DNA of 64,000 nt from Mucilaginibacter myungsuensis (lineage in GTDB: Bacteria > Bacteroidota > Bacteroidia > Sphingobacteriales > Sphingobacteriaceae): contig NZ_JADFFL010000002.1 of the NCBI RefSeq assembly GCF_015222005.1, forward strand, positions 186,001-250,000, in the 5' to 3' direction. The notes under the pieces are model-generated. The model did not search any database. It saw nothing but the letters and a program-made list of their open reading frames with translations, and was not told where the DNA came from. Positions 27,253 to 35,694 of this stretch are shown in pieces. The translations under genes and the position numbers were made by a program. Position 1 is the first letter of the stretch; each line of letters begins with the position of its first letter.

Positions 27253-28106
27253 TATTAGTTGCCGATAGTGGTTCATCAAAGACCGACTGGCTGCTGGATA
27301 ACCCCGGCGGCGAACCTTCGGCCTACAGTACAGATGGCCTTAACCCCTACTTTTTAACCGAAAAAGAAATTATCAAAAAGCTGCAGGATCAGCTTCAAGG
27401 CTTGCTTGATGTGGCACACAAGGTGACCGAGATCTATTTCTTCGGCGCCGGTTGCTCCAGTCCGGACAGGCACGAGGTGGTTTCTAATGCCCTCAGCTCG
27501 GTCTTTCCAAAAGCATACATTAGTGTAGATAGTGACCTTTTGGGTTGTGCTTACGCCACTTGCGGCCACGAGAAAGGCATTTGCTGTATCCTGGGCACAG
27601 GTTCTAACATCTCCTTTTTTGATGGCGAAGAGGTCGCCGAAGGCAAACACGGCCTTGGCTTTGTACTGGGCGACGAAGGTGCAGGCACCTGGCTTGGCAA
27701 ATCTTTAGTGACCGACTACCTTTACGGCAATATGCCGGCCGATATAGCCAAACAGTTCGGCGATGCTTATCAACTGGATAAAGAGACCGTGATCAGCAAG
27801 GTGTATATGCAGGCCGGTGGTAATGCTTACCTGGCATCATTCACCCGCTTTTTAAGCAAGATCCGCGAGACGGAATACGCGCAGCAAGTATTGAGCAACT
27901 CGTTCACCGAGTTTATAGAGACCAATATTAAAAGCTACCCCGAATACCGTCGTTACAAATGCCACTTTGTAGGCTCCATCGCCTACCACTTTGCCGACGA
28001 GCTAAAAGCCCATTGTGCTACCCACCATATCCAGGTAGGTAAGATCATCCCCAAACCCATTCACGAGTTACTGAAATTTATTTTAGTGAGGAATCTGGCA
28101 GTGTAA
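27249..28106 (+). CDS. BadF/BadG-type ATPase, N-acetylglucosamine kinase-like
   Basis: The 285-residue protein has the ASKHA nucleotide fold: phosphate-1 motif VADSGSSKTDWLL, CCILGTGSNISFF, and the adenosine/phosphate-2 region LGDEGAGTWLGKSLV. Bacteroidota homologues are usually annotated as N-acetylglucosamine or related sugar kinases; the substrate is not proven. It is translationally coupled to the response regulator. Its final 53 bp are duplicated 186 bp downstream. Confidence 0.85.
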   Translation: MILVADSGSSKTDWLLDNPGGEPSAYSTDGLNPYFLTEKEIIKKLQDQLQGLLDVAHKVTEIYFFGAGCSSPDRHEVVSNALSSVFPKAYISVDSDLLGCAYATCGHEKGICCILGTGSNISFFDGEEVAEGKHGLGFVLGDEGAGTWLGKSLVTDYLYGNMPADIAKQFGDAYQLDKETVISKVYMQAGGNAYLASFTRFLSKIRETEYAQQVLSNSFTEFIETNIKSYPEYRRYKCHFVGSIAYHFADELKAHCATHHIQVGKIIPKPIHELLKFILVRNLAV

Positions 28107-28132
28107 ACAGCTTTTTAAAACTGTCACCGCAA

Positions 28133-28225
28133 GGTCTCTCGCGAGAGGACCCTGGGAGGTTAGCAGGTCAATCATGCAAATATCAAGACCTTGCAAGCTT
28201 GCGCAGGGTCCTCTCGCGAGAGACC
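28133..28225. repeat. 21-bp perfect inverted repeat (CTCTCGCGAGAG hairpins)
   Basis: The 21 bases at 28133-28153 are the exact reverse complement of 28205-28225, and both contain the palindrome CTCTCGCGAGAG. The right arm also forms its own stem, CGCAGGGTC/GACCCTGCG. It sits between the kinase gene and the duplicated kinase tail. Confidence 0.75.
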
Positions 28226-28238
28226 CTGCGACGACAAA

Positions 28239-28291
28239 AAACCCATCCACGAGTTACTGAAATTTATTTTGGTGAGGAATCTGGCGGGGTA
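28239..28291 (+). pseudogene. Duplicated 3' tail of the kinase gene
   Basis: This 53-bp stretch repeats 28053-28105 with about four mismatches. It still reads PIHELLKFILVRNLAG-stop, while the real gene ends NLAV-stop. The offset is 186 bp, with the hairpin repeat between the copies. It has no start and is not a gene by itself. Confidence 0.8.
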
Positions 28292-28333
28292 GGCTACTTT
28301 CGGGGATCCATAAACCATATCCCCGTAAAACCC

Positions 28334-28341
28334 TACCTTTG
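28334..28341 (+). promoter_or_regulatory. -7 box directly before the RlmI-like gene
   Basis: TACCTTTG, then only CACCC, then the ATG at 28347. This implies a leaderless or nearly leaderless transcript. Confidence 0.55.
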
Positions 28342-28346
28342 CACCC

Positions 28347-29534
28347 ATGATCGAGGTAATTCTAAAAAAAGGTAAAGAGAAAGCTGTACTGCAACGCCAC
28401 CCCTGGGTATTTTCGGGCGCTATCGAAAAAGTAAAAGGCAAACCCGCCAACGGCGAGGTGATCCGTTTGATAGATGCTAAAGGCGCTTTCCTGGCTTACG
28501 GATTTTACAACGATCAGTCGCGCGTAGCGGTGAGGTTGCTGGAATGGAACGAAGAGAACCCTACCGACGATAATTGGTTCCGTGCCCGTATTGCCCAGGC
28601 TGTTAAAAGTCGCGCGGAGTTGTTGTCGAGTGGTGATACCGATACTTGCCGCCTGATCTTCAGCGAGGCTGATTACCTGCCGGGATTGATCGTAGATAAA
28701 TACGCCGACTACCTTTCGGTACAGGTACTTACCTCTGGCATCGAATCCGTAATGCCGGTCATCATCGATGAGTTAAAAAAACAACTGACCCCCAAAGGTA
28801 TCTTTGATAAAAGTGACACCTCATCCCGCGCACACGAGGGTTTGGGCGAATCGTTCGGTGTATTGGCCGGCTCGCCACCACCGGAGTTGGTGCATGTAAA
28901 AGAGAACGGCATCACCTATGGCATTAACATTGCCGAAGGCCAAAAATCAGGCTTCTATTGCGACCAACGCGACAACCGTAGGATATTGGCCGGCTACGTA
29001 AAAGGCAAGTCGGTGTTGGATTGTTTTTGCTATACCGGCGGCTTTACGCTGAACAGCTTAAAACATGGTGCCGCATCGGTGACCAGTGTAGATAGTTCAG
29101 CCCTGGCGATAGAGACCCTTGCTCAAAACATCACCCTTAATAATTTAGATGCGGCCAAACAAGCATCAGTTAAGTCGGACGTAAATAATCAACTACGGAA
29201 ATTCCGCGACGAAGGGCAGAAGTTTGATGTGATCGTATTGGATCCCCCAAAATACGCACCGTCACGCTCGGCATTGGACAGGGCATCACGCGCTTATAAA
29301 GACCTCAACCGCTTAGGCATGCTCTTGCTGAACGAGGGCGGTTTATTAGCCACCTTCTCCTGCTCGGGCGCCATGGATCTGGAAACGTTTAAACAAGTGT
29401 TGGCCTGGGCCGCTTTAGACGCAGGTAAGCAAGTTCAATTCATCAATCAATTTTGCCAGCCTGAGGATCACCCGCTAAGGTCATCATTCCCGGAGGGGGA
29501 ATATTTGAAGGGTTTGTTGTGCCGGGTGTATTAA
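28347..29534 (+). CDS. RlmI-like class I rRNA (cytosine-C5) methyltransferase
   Basis: The 395-residue protein has an N-terminal PUA domain (about 1-75; HPWVFSGAIEKVKGKPANGE) and a C-terminal SAM methyltransferase: SVLDCFCYTGGFTLN (SAM motif I), VTSVDSSALAIE (ribose-binding Asp), VIVLDPPKYAPS (motif IV) and TFSCSGAMD with the catalytic-type cysteine. RlmI in E. coli methylates C1962 of 23S rRNA. The same target here is likely but inferred. Confidence 0.92.
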   Translation: MIEVILKKGKEKAVLQRHPWVFSGAIEKVKGKPANGEVIRLIDAKGAFLAYGFYNDQSRVAVRLLEWNEENPTDDNWFRARIAQAVKSRAELLSSGDTDTCRLIFSEADYLPGLIVDKYADYLSVQVLTSGIESVMPVIIDELKKQLTPKGIFDKSDTSSRAHEGLGESFGVLAGSPPPELVHVKENGITYGINIAEGQKSGFYCDQRDNRRILAGYVKGKSVLDCFCYTGGFTLNSLKHGAASVTSVDSSALAIETLAQNITLNNLDAAKQASVKSDVNNQLRKFRDEGQKFDVIVLDPPKYAPSRSALDRASRAYKDLNRLGMLLLNEGGLLATFSCSGAMDLETFKQVLAWAALDAGKQVQFINQFCQPEDHPLRSSFPEGEYLKGLLCRVY

Positions 29535-29612
29535 ATAATTGACATAGATCATCTGATCCACCTCTTCGGAGGAGGACGACCATCAACTTGGCAAAAAGCG
29601 TAAAAAAGTTTG

Positions 29613-29706
29613 TCATCCTAAGTAACGAAGTACCTTCGCTACAGTGCGATGCGGCCGTGCAAGCACGATATGCTTAATGGTGAAGGTCCTTCGTTCCTCA
29701 GGATCG
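29613..29706. repeat. GTCATCCT...AGGAT inverted repeat
   Basis: CATCCTAAGTAACGAAGTACC at the left is inverted as GGTCCTTCGTTCCTCAGGAT at the right, with a few mismatches. It belongs to the GTCATCCTGAGC-type intergenic repeats and lies between convergent rlmI-like and rsmA genes, where it may end both transcripts. Confidence 0.55.
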
Positions 29707-29803
29707 AGCTTGCCGAAGGGCGCGCGGCAGGTTTGCCACCAAGTATATCCGAAATGCATTGCAGCCAATGGTTCGACAGGCCCACCACGACATCGTTATC
29801 GAA

Positions 29804-30583
29804 CTATCTCGCTGCCGATATCTTATTCGTCAACACTACAAAATCGGCCACACTTAAGCGCTCGGCACGCAAGTCCAGCATAGGCTCGTCAGTCATTTTT
29901 TCTTTGTTGATGAGGGATGATACCGCGTTGCGCAATGTTTTACGGCGCTGATTAAACCCAGCCTTTACTACCTGCCAAAATAATTTCTCGTCGCAATCCA
30001 AAGCTTTGGTCTCGTTACGGGTGAGGCGGATCACTGCCGACAACACCTTAGGCGGTGGATTAAATACCCCGGCCTTAACGGTGAACAGATATTCTACTTG
30101 ATAATAGGCCTGTAAGAAAACGCTCAGAATGCCGTACTCTTTACTGCCCGGCTTTACGGCGCAACGTTCGGCCACTTCTTTTTGGAACATGCCGACCACC
30201 TCTACCACCCTGTCGCGATTGTCCAGTACTTTAAAAAGTATTTGGGAGGATATATTGTACGGGAAGTTGCCTATGATGCCGAACGGCTCTGTCGATACCT
30301 TATCAAAGTCCATCTCCAAAAAATCATCATTGATCAGTCGGTCGCCTAATTGGGGATATTTTTTTTTAAGGAAATGGTACGATTCGGTGTCGATATCGAT
30401 CAGGTGTGTATTCAGCCCTTCTTTTTGCAGCAGAAAATCGGACAAAACACCCATGCCGGGTCCAACTTCTAACACGGTAGTGTATCTGCCCTGATACTTA
30501 AGGCTGTCCACTATCTTCGACGCGATATTTTTATCCGTCAAAAAATGCTGACCTAAGTGTTTTTTTGCGCTGACCAATGACAT
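29804..30583 (-). CDS. rsmA: 16S rRNA (adenine1518/1519-N6) dimethyltransferase
   Basis: RsmA (KsgA) dimethylates two adjacent adenines near the 3' end of 16S rRNA during late 30S assembly. The 259-residue protein begins with KKHLGQHFLTDKNIASKIV and has the SAM motif VLEVGPGMGVLSDFLL, the catalytic motif IGNFPYNIS (NxPY type), and a C-terminal helical domain with FNQRRKTLRNAV. A TACTTTTG box lies only 4 nt before the ATG. Confidence 0.96.
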   Translation of the reverse strand: MSLVSAKKHLGQHFLTDKNIASKIVDSLKYQGRYTTVLEVGPGMGVLSDFLLQKEGLNTHLIDIDTESYHFLKKKYPQLGDRLINDDFLEMDFDKVSTEPFGIIGNFPYNISSQILFKVLDNRDRVVEVVGMFQKEVAERCAVKPGSKEYGILSVFLQAYYQVEYLFTVKAGVFNPPPKVLSAVIRLTRNETKALDCDEKLFWQVVKAGFNQRRKTLRNAVSSLINKEKMTDEPMLDLRAERLSVADFVVLTNKISAAR

Positions 30584-30587
30584 GGTG

Positions 30588-30595
30588 CAAAAGTA
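30588..30595 (-). promoter_or_regulatory. -7 box directly before rsmA
   Basis: TACTTTTG on the reverse strand, then CACC, then the ATG. Suggests a leaderless mRNA. Confidence 0.5.
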
Positions 30596-30653
30596 AGCCT
30601 TTTAAGGTGAAAGGTAAGAGGTGAAAGGCGAAAGGTTTTTATCGGCTGATACT

Positions 30654-30687
30654 TGACGATGAAAAACCATCTAAAGTTTTAGCTTTG
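30654..30687 (+). promoter_or_regulatory. pdxA promoter
   Basis: TTG at 30654-30656 and TAGCTTTG at 30680-30687, spaced 23 bp, fit the Bacteroidota -33/-7 pattern. The leader of about 95 nt contains repeat-like CTTTCAGC units. Confidence 0.5.
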
Positions 30688-30789
30688 CATAATTGTAGCC
30701 TTTGCATTGCGGAGGCTTATGCTTAAGAAAACAAAAGTCGGGCAGATCAGCTTTATGCTTTCAGCCTTACGCTTTCAGCTCATAACGCC

Positions 30790-31842
30790 ATGGAAAAAAT
30801 TAAAGTAGGGATAAGTATCGGTGATATTAACGGCATCGGTCCGGAGATAGTGATCAAAACTTTGTCCGACGCAGCTATACTCAATTACTGTACGCCGATC
30901 ATTTACGCGCAAGCCAAAGTAATATCGTTCTACAAACGTGGCGTGGGCGCACATGACTTTAATTTTAACGTAACCGACTCGGCTGCTGATGCCGCCCCGC
31001 GCAAGGCCAACGTGATCAATTGCTGGGAAGAAGAAGTAAAGATAGAACCCGGCCAAAATAACGAGGTGGGCGGCAAATACGCTTTCCTTTCGTTAGAACG
31101 CGCCACAAGCGATCTGCTTGCCGGGCAGATCGATGCTCTGGTTACCGCACCTATTAACAAAGAGAACATCCAGAACGAGGATTTTAAATTCCCCGGCCAT
31201 ACCGAATATTTACAAGAGCGCGATGGCGCGGCTAACTCGCTGATGTTTTTAGTGAGCGAAAAGATGCGTGTTGGCGTGGTAACAGGTCACATCCCGGTTT
31301 CGCAAATATCGCAAGCCATTACTACCGAAAAGATATTAGCCAAGATAAAACTGATGGCCGCCAGCCTGAAGAACGACTTTTGGATACGCAAACCTAAGGT
31401 AGCCGTATTGGGCTTGAACCCACACGCCGGCGATAACGGCCTGATCGGCGAAGAGGAGCAACACATCATCACCCCGGCAATTGAAGAAGCCCGCGCTTTA
31501 GGTATCCTGGCGATGGGTCCGTACCCAGCCGACGGTTTCTTTGCTAACGGTGCTTACACCAAGTTTGATGCGGTGTTGGCCATGTATCACGATCAGGGGC
31601 TGATCCCGTTTAAACAAGTAGCATTTGAGTCGGGTGTTAACTTCACCGCCGGGTTAAGTTTTGTACGTACATCGCCGGATCACGGTACTGCCTATGACAT
31701 TGCAGGGAAAAATGAGGCTTCTGAGGCATCATTCCGTGAGGCTTTGTTCTCGGCCATACACATTGTTAAGAATCGCAGGGAAAATGCGGTATTGAACGAG
31801 AACCCGCTGCAATTCTCTAAGTTAAGCAGGGACAGGGACTAA
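30790..31842 (+). CDS. pdxA: 4-hydroxythreonine-4-phosphate dehydrogenase
   Basis: PdxA is an NAD-dependent, metal-requiring enzyme of the DXP-dependent pyridoxal phosphate pathway. The 350-residue protein shows GISIGDINGIGPEIVIKTL, TAPINKENIQ, FPGHTEYLQ (metal-binding His), VAVLGLNPHAGDNGLIG, and MYHDQGLIPFKQ with FVRTSPDHGTAYD. It is convergent with the GT51 gene, and a hairpin with an A/T-rich flank separates them. Confidence 0.96.
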   Translation: MEKIKVGISIGDINGIGPEIVIKTLSDAAILNYCTPIIYAQAKVISFYKRGVGAHDFNFNVTDSAADAAPRKANVINCWEEEVKIEPGQNNEVGGKYAFLSLERATSDLLAGQIDALVTAPINKENIQNEDFKFPGHTEYLQERDGAANSLMFLVSEKMRVGVVTGHIPVSQISQAITTEKILAKIKLMAASLKNDFWIRKPKVAVLGLNPHAGDNGLIGEEEQHIITPAIEEARALGILAMGPYPADGFFANGAYTKFDAVLAMYHDQGLIPFKQVAFESGVNFTAGLSFVRTSPDHGTAYDIAGKNEASEASFREALFSAIHIVKNRRENAVLNENPLQFSKLSRDRD

Positions 31843-31862
31843 CCTCTATCGCCTTAAAATAT

Positions 31863-31893
31863 AAAAGGGGTTGCTATTACAGCTGCCCCTTTT
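31863..31893. terminator. Bidirectional terminator between pdxA and the GT51 gene
   Basis: AAAAGGGG (31863-31870) pairs with CCCCTTTT (31886-31893), with inner GC/GC pairing. The stop codon of the reverse-strand gene lies in the loop. Confidence 0.75.
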
Positions 31894-34072
31894 CTTTTAA
31901 AGCTTTTTCGCGTTCTTTTTGTAAACGTTTCAACTCGCGTTTTTCCTGGCGGATCTGCTTGGGTGTTTTGCCGGCGGTGTCCACCTTCGGGTCATCGGTC
32001 GTGTCTTTTTTGAAAACGCTTAATATCCGTTTAAACAGCCCCGGCTTTTTTTCCGGCTCGGCATCCTGTTGCGGGGGCGCTGCCGGGTTGATCAGGACAG
32101 GCCCTTCATCATCGTCCTCATCATCGGTGCCCGGTCTTAACAAACGGCCAACGTTGGCACTATCATCCGGATGGATCTGGCGGCGCAAACTCTCCTTCAA
32201 CTGCACCGAATACATGCCGTAATAACTGCTATCGCGATGCGCGGTCAATCCGTGACCTTCCATCAGGTTACCGATCAGGTTAAAGTAATAGCCTAAGCGC
32301 GGATTTAATGAACCATCGGGCAGGAATGCATACAATCCTGACTTTGGTTTAGGAACTATACTGGCCAAATAGATACTTTCGCCCAAACTCAACTCGGCAG
32401 GTGTTTTTCCAAAATAATAGCGCGATGCCTCGCCTATCCCATACACGTTACGCCCCCATTCAATAATGTTGAAATAAACCTCCAACATACGGCTTTTGGT
32501 CATGATGCGGTTATTCTCTAACAGCCATACGATCAGCATCTCCTCCATCTTTCGCGATATGGTCTTATTGCGACTCAGGAAAGCGTTCTTTACCAGCTGC
32601 ATAGATATGGTACTTCCGCCCCGTTTAAATTTCTTTTCGATATAATCGGTCGCCAGTGACTTACGGAAAGCTTCTTCCACAAAGCCGTTATGGCGATAAA
32701 ATGTCGGGTCTTCTGCGGTCAGCACCGCGTTGCGCAGGTCGGGCGCGATCTGGTCTATCGGGGTGTAATTAGGGTTCTTCGGACTGATATCCCTTGCCGG
32801 CATGGGTTTGCCCTTCTCGTAAGGGATGTAAATAAATGGTTTATTCAAGCGGCTAAAGTCGGTCTTTCCGTAACCAACTACCTTAAAGCCATCCTTATCC
32901 AAACGTGAATCGAACTGAACATCTTTAGGGTTGGATGCATCAAGATAAAAGTTCAGTTTGTAATTCAGTTTGCCGACTACCTTGATGCCTTGCAAGGTCT
33001 CGAAGGTACCACCCGGGAAGCAGTCGAAAAGATCTTGTGCGTTCTGCCAGCCGGTGTTCACCTTCATCTCATAAATTTTGACGGGATTAAGGGTGTACTT
33101 GATATACGGGTTGGCCGTCATGTTCTTCAACCGGATAACCGACGAACTATCTACCGATACATAATTAGGGCCGACAAAGATATTGGCCTCGATAGCCCCG
33201 CTCGGGATCACAATATCAGTAGTAGACAAAGCCGCATGGTTCACTACTAAATTACGGGCTGATAGCGTGCTATAGATCTTGGTCTCGCCGCCGCCGTTGT
33301 CAACCTTGTTCAGTTTGGTGGTGATGGTATCGAAACTTACCCGGGCTTTAAATCTTTTCTCAACGAATGGCAGCGTGATCTTGCCCTTATCAGCAAACAG
33401 ACTAATGTCTATATTCTTATCCGAGGGGTGCATCGTCCCCGCAAAATGCCAAATGGTATCGCTGTTGTTTACTTTAATGTTAGAGGTCAGTCTACCGTCT
33501 TTGATCAGTGCGGTCACGCCAATGGTCACCTTGCTTGAATCATTGGTGTAGATCGTCCTAAAGCTTTTCATATCCAGGTTATCCGGAATCTTATATAGCA
33601 CTTGTTTGATCAGATTATCGGCCACTTCGCCAAGATCCACCTTGCTTTTAGTGGCAGTAGAGTCTTTCTTTTTGCGGAATAGGAAATCAAAGTTTTTAAC
33701 GCCTTTAAGGTCGGTCAGGTTCAGCCAACCGTCCTGCATGTCTACCTCGGCCAGTTTTACATTGCCAAATATCAGCGGGAATAATTTAACGCCCACTACA
33801 AAGTTATTGATCTTAAGCAGGCTATCACGACCCTGCGGAACGATGGTAATGGCATCAAAAGCAACGGTAGCGAGACCCGTGAAATGCTCGCCTTCTATTT
33901 TTACATCTAAATTATGATCCTTCTTAGCTTTAGCCTTAACTTTGGCGATAACTTTTTGCAACATCACCTCGCGCTTAGAATAGGCCACGAAACCGCCTAT
34001 CAGTAACACCACGATCAGAATGGAAACGGCTATAAGGGCAATACGGATGTATTTGGGGTTAAGGCGTTGCAT
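31877..34072 (-). CDS. Peptidoglycan transglycosylase (GT51) with AsmA-like N-terminal region
   Basis: The 731-residue protein has a membrane anchor (about 10-31) and a long beta-rich region (about 55-410) with AsmA-like phrases (LLKINNFVVGVKLFPLIFG, VKLAEVDMQDGWLNL). A GT51 domain follows: TAEDPTFYRHNGF with catalytic Glu454, RGGSTISMQLVKNAFLSR, and EVYFNIIEWGRNVYGI with Glu531. There is no transpeptidase domain, so it polymerises glycan from lipid II only. The last 130 residues are charged and probably disordered (KPGLFKRILSVFKKD). It stands alone, divergent from mrp. Confidence 0.88.
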   Translation of the reverse strand: MQRLNPKYIRIALIAVSILIVVLLIGGFVAYSKREVMLQKVIAKVKAKAKKDHNLDVKIEGEHFTGLATVAFDAITIVPQGRDSLLKINNFVVGVKLFPLIFGNVKLAEVDMQDGWLNLTDLKGVKNFDFLFRKKKDSTATKSKVDLGEVADNLIKQVLYKIPDNLDMKSFRTIYTNDSSKVTIGVTALIKDGRLTSNIKVNNSDTIWHFAGTMHPSDKNIDISLFADKGKITLPFVEKRFKARVSFDTITTKLNKVDNGGGETKIYSTLSARNLVVNHAALSTTDIVIPSGAIEANIFVGPNYVSVDSSSVIRLKNMTANPYIKYTLNPVKIYEMKVNTGWQNAQDLFDCFPGGTFETLQGIKVVGKLNYKLNFYLDASNPKDVQFDSRLDKDGFKVVGYGKTDFSRLNKPFIYIPYEKGKPMPARDISPKNPNYTPIDQIAPDLRNAVLTAEDPTFYRHNGFVEEAFRKSLATDYIEKKFKRGGSTISMQLVKNAFLSRNKTISRKMEEMLIVWLLENNRIMTKSRMLEVYFNIIEWGRNVYGIGEASRYYFGKTPAELSLGESIYLASIVPKPKSGLYAFLPDGSLNPRLGYYFNLIGNLMEGHGLTAHRDSSYYGMYSVQLKESLRRQIHPDDSANVGRLLRPGTDDEDDDEGPVLINPAAPPQQDAEPEKKPGLFKRILSVFKKDTTDDPKVDTAGKTPKQIRQEKRELKRLQKEREKALKEKGQL

Positions 34073-34173
34073 CAGGTAAATTTTGTCAAAGCTAATTAAA
34101 TATGTACCGATACAAAACGCAAGTTATCGGGCAATTATTTCAAGTAACAAAAAGCAAAGCGGCTCTGTTTTCG

Positions 34174-34181
34174 TAAATTTG
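34174..34181 (+). promoter_or_regulatory. -7 box for mrp
   Basis: TAAATTTG matches TAnnTTTG and lies 19 nt before ATG 34201. Confidence 0.45.
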
Positions 34182-34200
34182 GCCTATCTTAACTAACGTG

Positions 34201-35280
34201 ATGTTTACAAAAGAACGAGTATTACAAGCCCTGGGCAATGTAGAGGAGCCGGATCTGAAGAAAGACCTGGTGACCCTGAATATGATACAGGACATCCATA
34301 TAGAAGGCGATAGCCTTAGCTTTTCGGTGATATTGACCACCCCGGCATGCCCATTAAAGGCCATGATAGAAAATGCCTGCCGCAACGCCATAGCGCATTT
34401 TATCAGCAAGGATATTAAGGTGGATATCAATATGACATCGCGCGTGACCACGCAAAAAAACACCGGTGTGCCGGGCGTTAAGAATATTATCGCGGTAGCA
34501 TCGGGTAAAGGTGGCGTAGGTAAATCTACCGTAGCGGCTAACCTTGCACTGGCTTTAGCGAAAAGTGGCGCACAAGTAGGTTTGATCGATGCGGATATTT
34601 ACGGACCATCGGTACCGATCATGTTCGGTTTAGAGGGGGCACGCCCGCAAGCCGGCAAGGTTGACGGCAAGACCCGTATCGAACCGATCGAGAAATATGG
34701 TATCAAATTACTATCGATAGGTTTCTTTACCGACCCTAACCAGCCGGTACCATGGCGCGGACCAATGGTATCGACAGCCGTAAAACAGCTATTTAACGAT
34801 GCCGATTGGGGCGAGCTGGATTATCTAATAGTCGACCTGCCACCGGGCACCGGCGATATCCATATCACAGTAACACAAAGCTTCCCGGTAACAGGCGCGG
34901 TTATCGTGACCACTCCGCAGAACGTGGCTTTGGCCGACGCAAGAAAAGGCGTAGGCATGTTCATGATGGATGCTATTAATGTGCCGATCTTAGGTGTGAT
35001 CGAGAATATGGCTTACTTTACCCCGGCCGAATTGCCCGAGAATAAGTATTACATTTTCGGTCAGGATGGTGGTAAAAAGTTAGCAGCCCAGATCGGTTCG
35101 CCATTTTTAGGCGAGATACCTCTGGTAAAAAGCATCAGCGAAAGCGGTGATGCCGGCGAGCCGGTAGTACTGCAAGGCGGTGTAATGGCTGATGCCTTTA
35201 GTAATATCGCTGAGCGGGTTGCGCAACAAGTGGCCATTGCCAATGCAAAAGCGAACGCTAAGGTAGTAGCAGCGATCTAA
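34201..35280 (+). CDS. Mrp/NBP35-type P-loop iron-sulfur carrier ATPase
   Basis: The 359-residue protein has an N-terminal MIP18/DUF59 domain (about 1-85) and a P-loop ATPase with the deviant Walker A SGKGGVGKST at 101-110, DADIYGPSVP, and VDLPPGTGD. Mrp proteins hold and transfer [4Fe-4S] clusters. The C-terminal CxxC found in E. coli Mrp after ENMxYF is replaced here by TPAE (residues 274-277), and only Cys50 and Cys60 remain. I start at ATG 34201 rather than the GTG just before. A NifU-type gene follows. Confidence 0.92.
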   Translation: MFTKERVLQALGNVEEPDLKKDLVTLNMIQDIHIEGDSLSFSVILTTPACPLKAMIENACRNAIAHFISKDIKVDINMTSRVTTQKNTGVPGVKNIIAVASGKGGVGKSTVAANLALALAKSGAQVGLIDADIYGPSVPIMFGLEGARPQAGKVDGKTRIEPIEKYGIKLLSIGFFTDPNQPVPWRGPMVSTAVKQLFNDADWGELDYLIVDLPPGTGDIHITVTQSFPVTGAVIVTTPQNVALADARKGVGMFMMDAINVPILGVIENMAYFTPAELPENKYYIFGQDGGKKLAAQIGSPFLGEIPLVKSISESGDAGEPVVLQGGVMADAFSNIAERVAQQVAIANAKANAKVVAAI

Positions 35281-35316
35281 AAAATTATTAATACCTTTAT
35301 ACATAATTATATAACC

Positions 35317-35595
35317 ATGAGTTTAATAGCACAGGTAGAGTCGGCGTTGGATAGTATCCGCCCTTATTTAGAGGCAGATGGTGGGAACGTGGCTGTTGAA
35401 GAGATCACTCCGGATAACGTGGTTAGATTAAAGTTGCTTGGCTCGTGCGGATCTTGCCCGATGAGCATCATGACGCTGAAAGCCGGCATTGAGCAGGCTA
35501 TTATGAAAGCCGTACCTGGTATTAAAGGCGTTGAAGCCATCAACCTGACCGATATTGACGACCCTAACGCCGTATTGCCCGAGAACCTGAGGTAA
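35317..35595 (+). CDS. NifU-like C-terminal domain protein (Fe-S scaffold/carrier)
   Basis: The 92-residue protein is a stand-alone Nfu domain with the cluster-binding CxxC in LLGSCGSCPMSIMTLKAGIE and the preceding IRPYLEADGGNVAVEEI. It probably passes [4Fe-4S] clusters to targets together with the Mrp protein encoded 36 bp upstream, with which it forms an operon. Confidence 0.94.
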   Translation: MSLIAQVESALDSIRPYLEADGGNVAVEEITPDNVVRLKLLGSCGSCPMSIMTLKAGIEQAIMKAVPGIKGVEAINLTDIDDPNAVLPENLR

Positions 35596-35646
35596 TACCA
35601 CACTGTTAAGAATTGTTAAATTGGCATCGGCTTTGTTGCAATAATT

Positions 35647-35654
35647 TATATTTG
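35647..35654 (+). promoter_or_regulatory. -7 box for the carboxypeptidase-like-domain gene
   Basis: TATATTTG is an exact match to TAnnTTTG. TTG at 35621-35623 lies 23 bp before it. The leader is about 35 nt. Confidence 0.55.
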
Positions 35655-35694
35655 CTATCCGTTAAACCTATCCGGCAAATCAAAGGGCTAATTT

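Noticed and set aside
30600..30790. CRISPR-like short repeats (GGTGAAAGG and GCTTTCAGC units)
   Set aside because: Units are very short, degenerate and without regular spacers; no cas genes are in the window.
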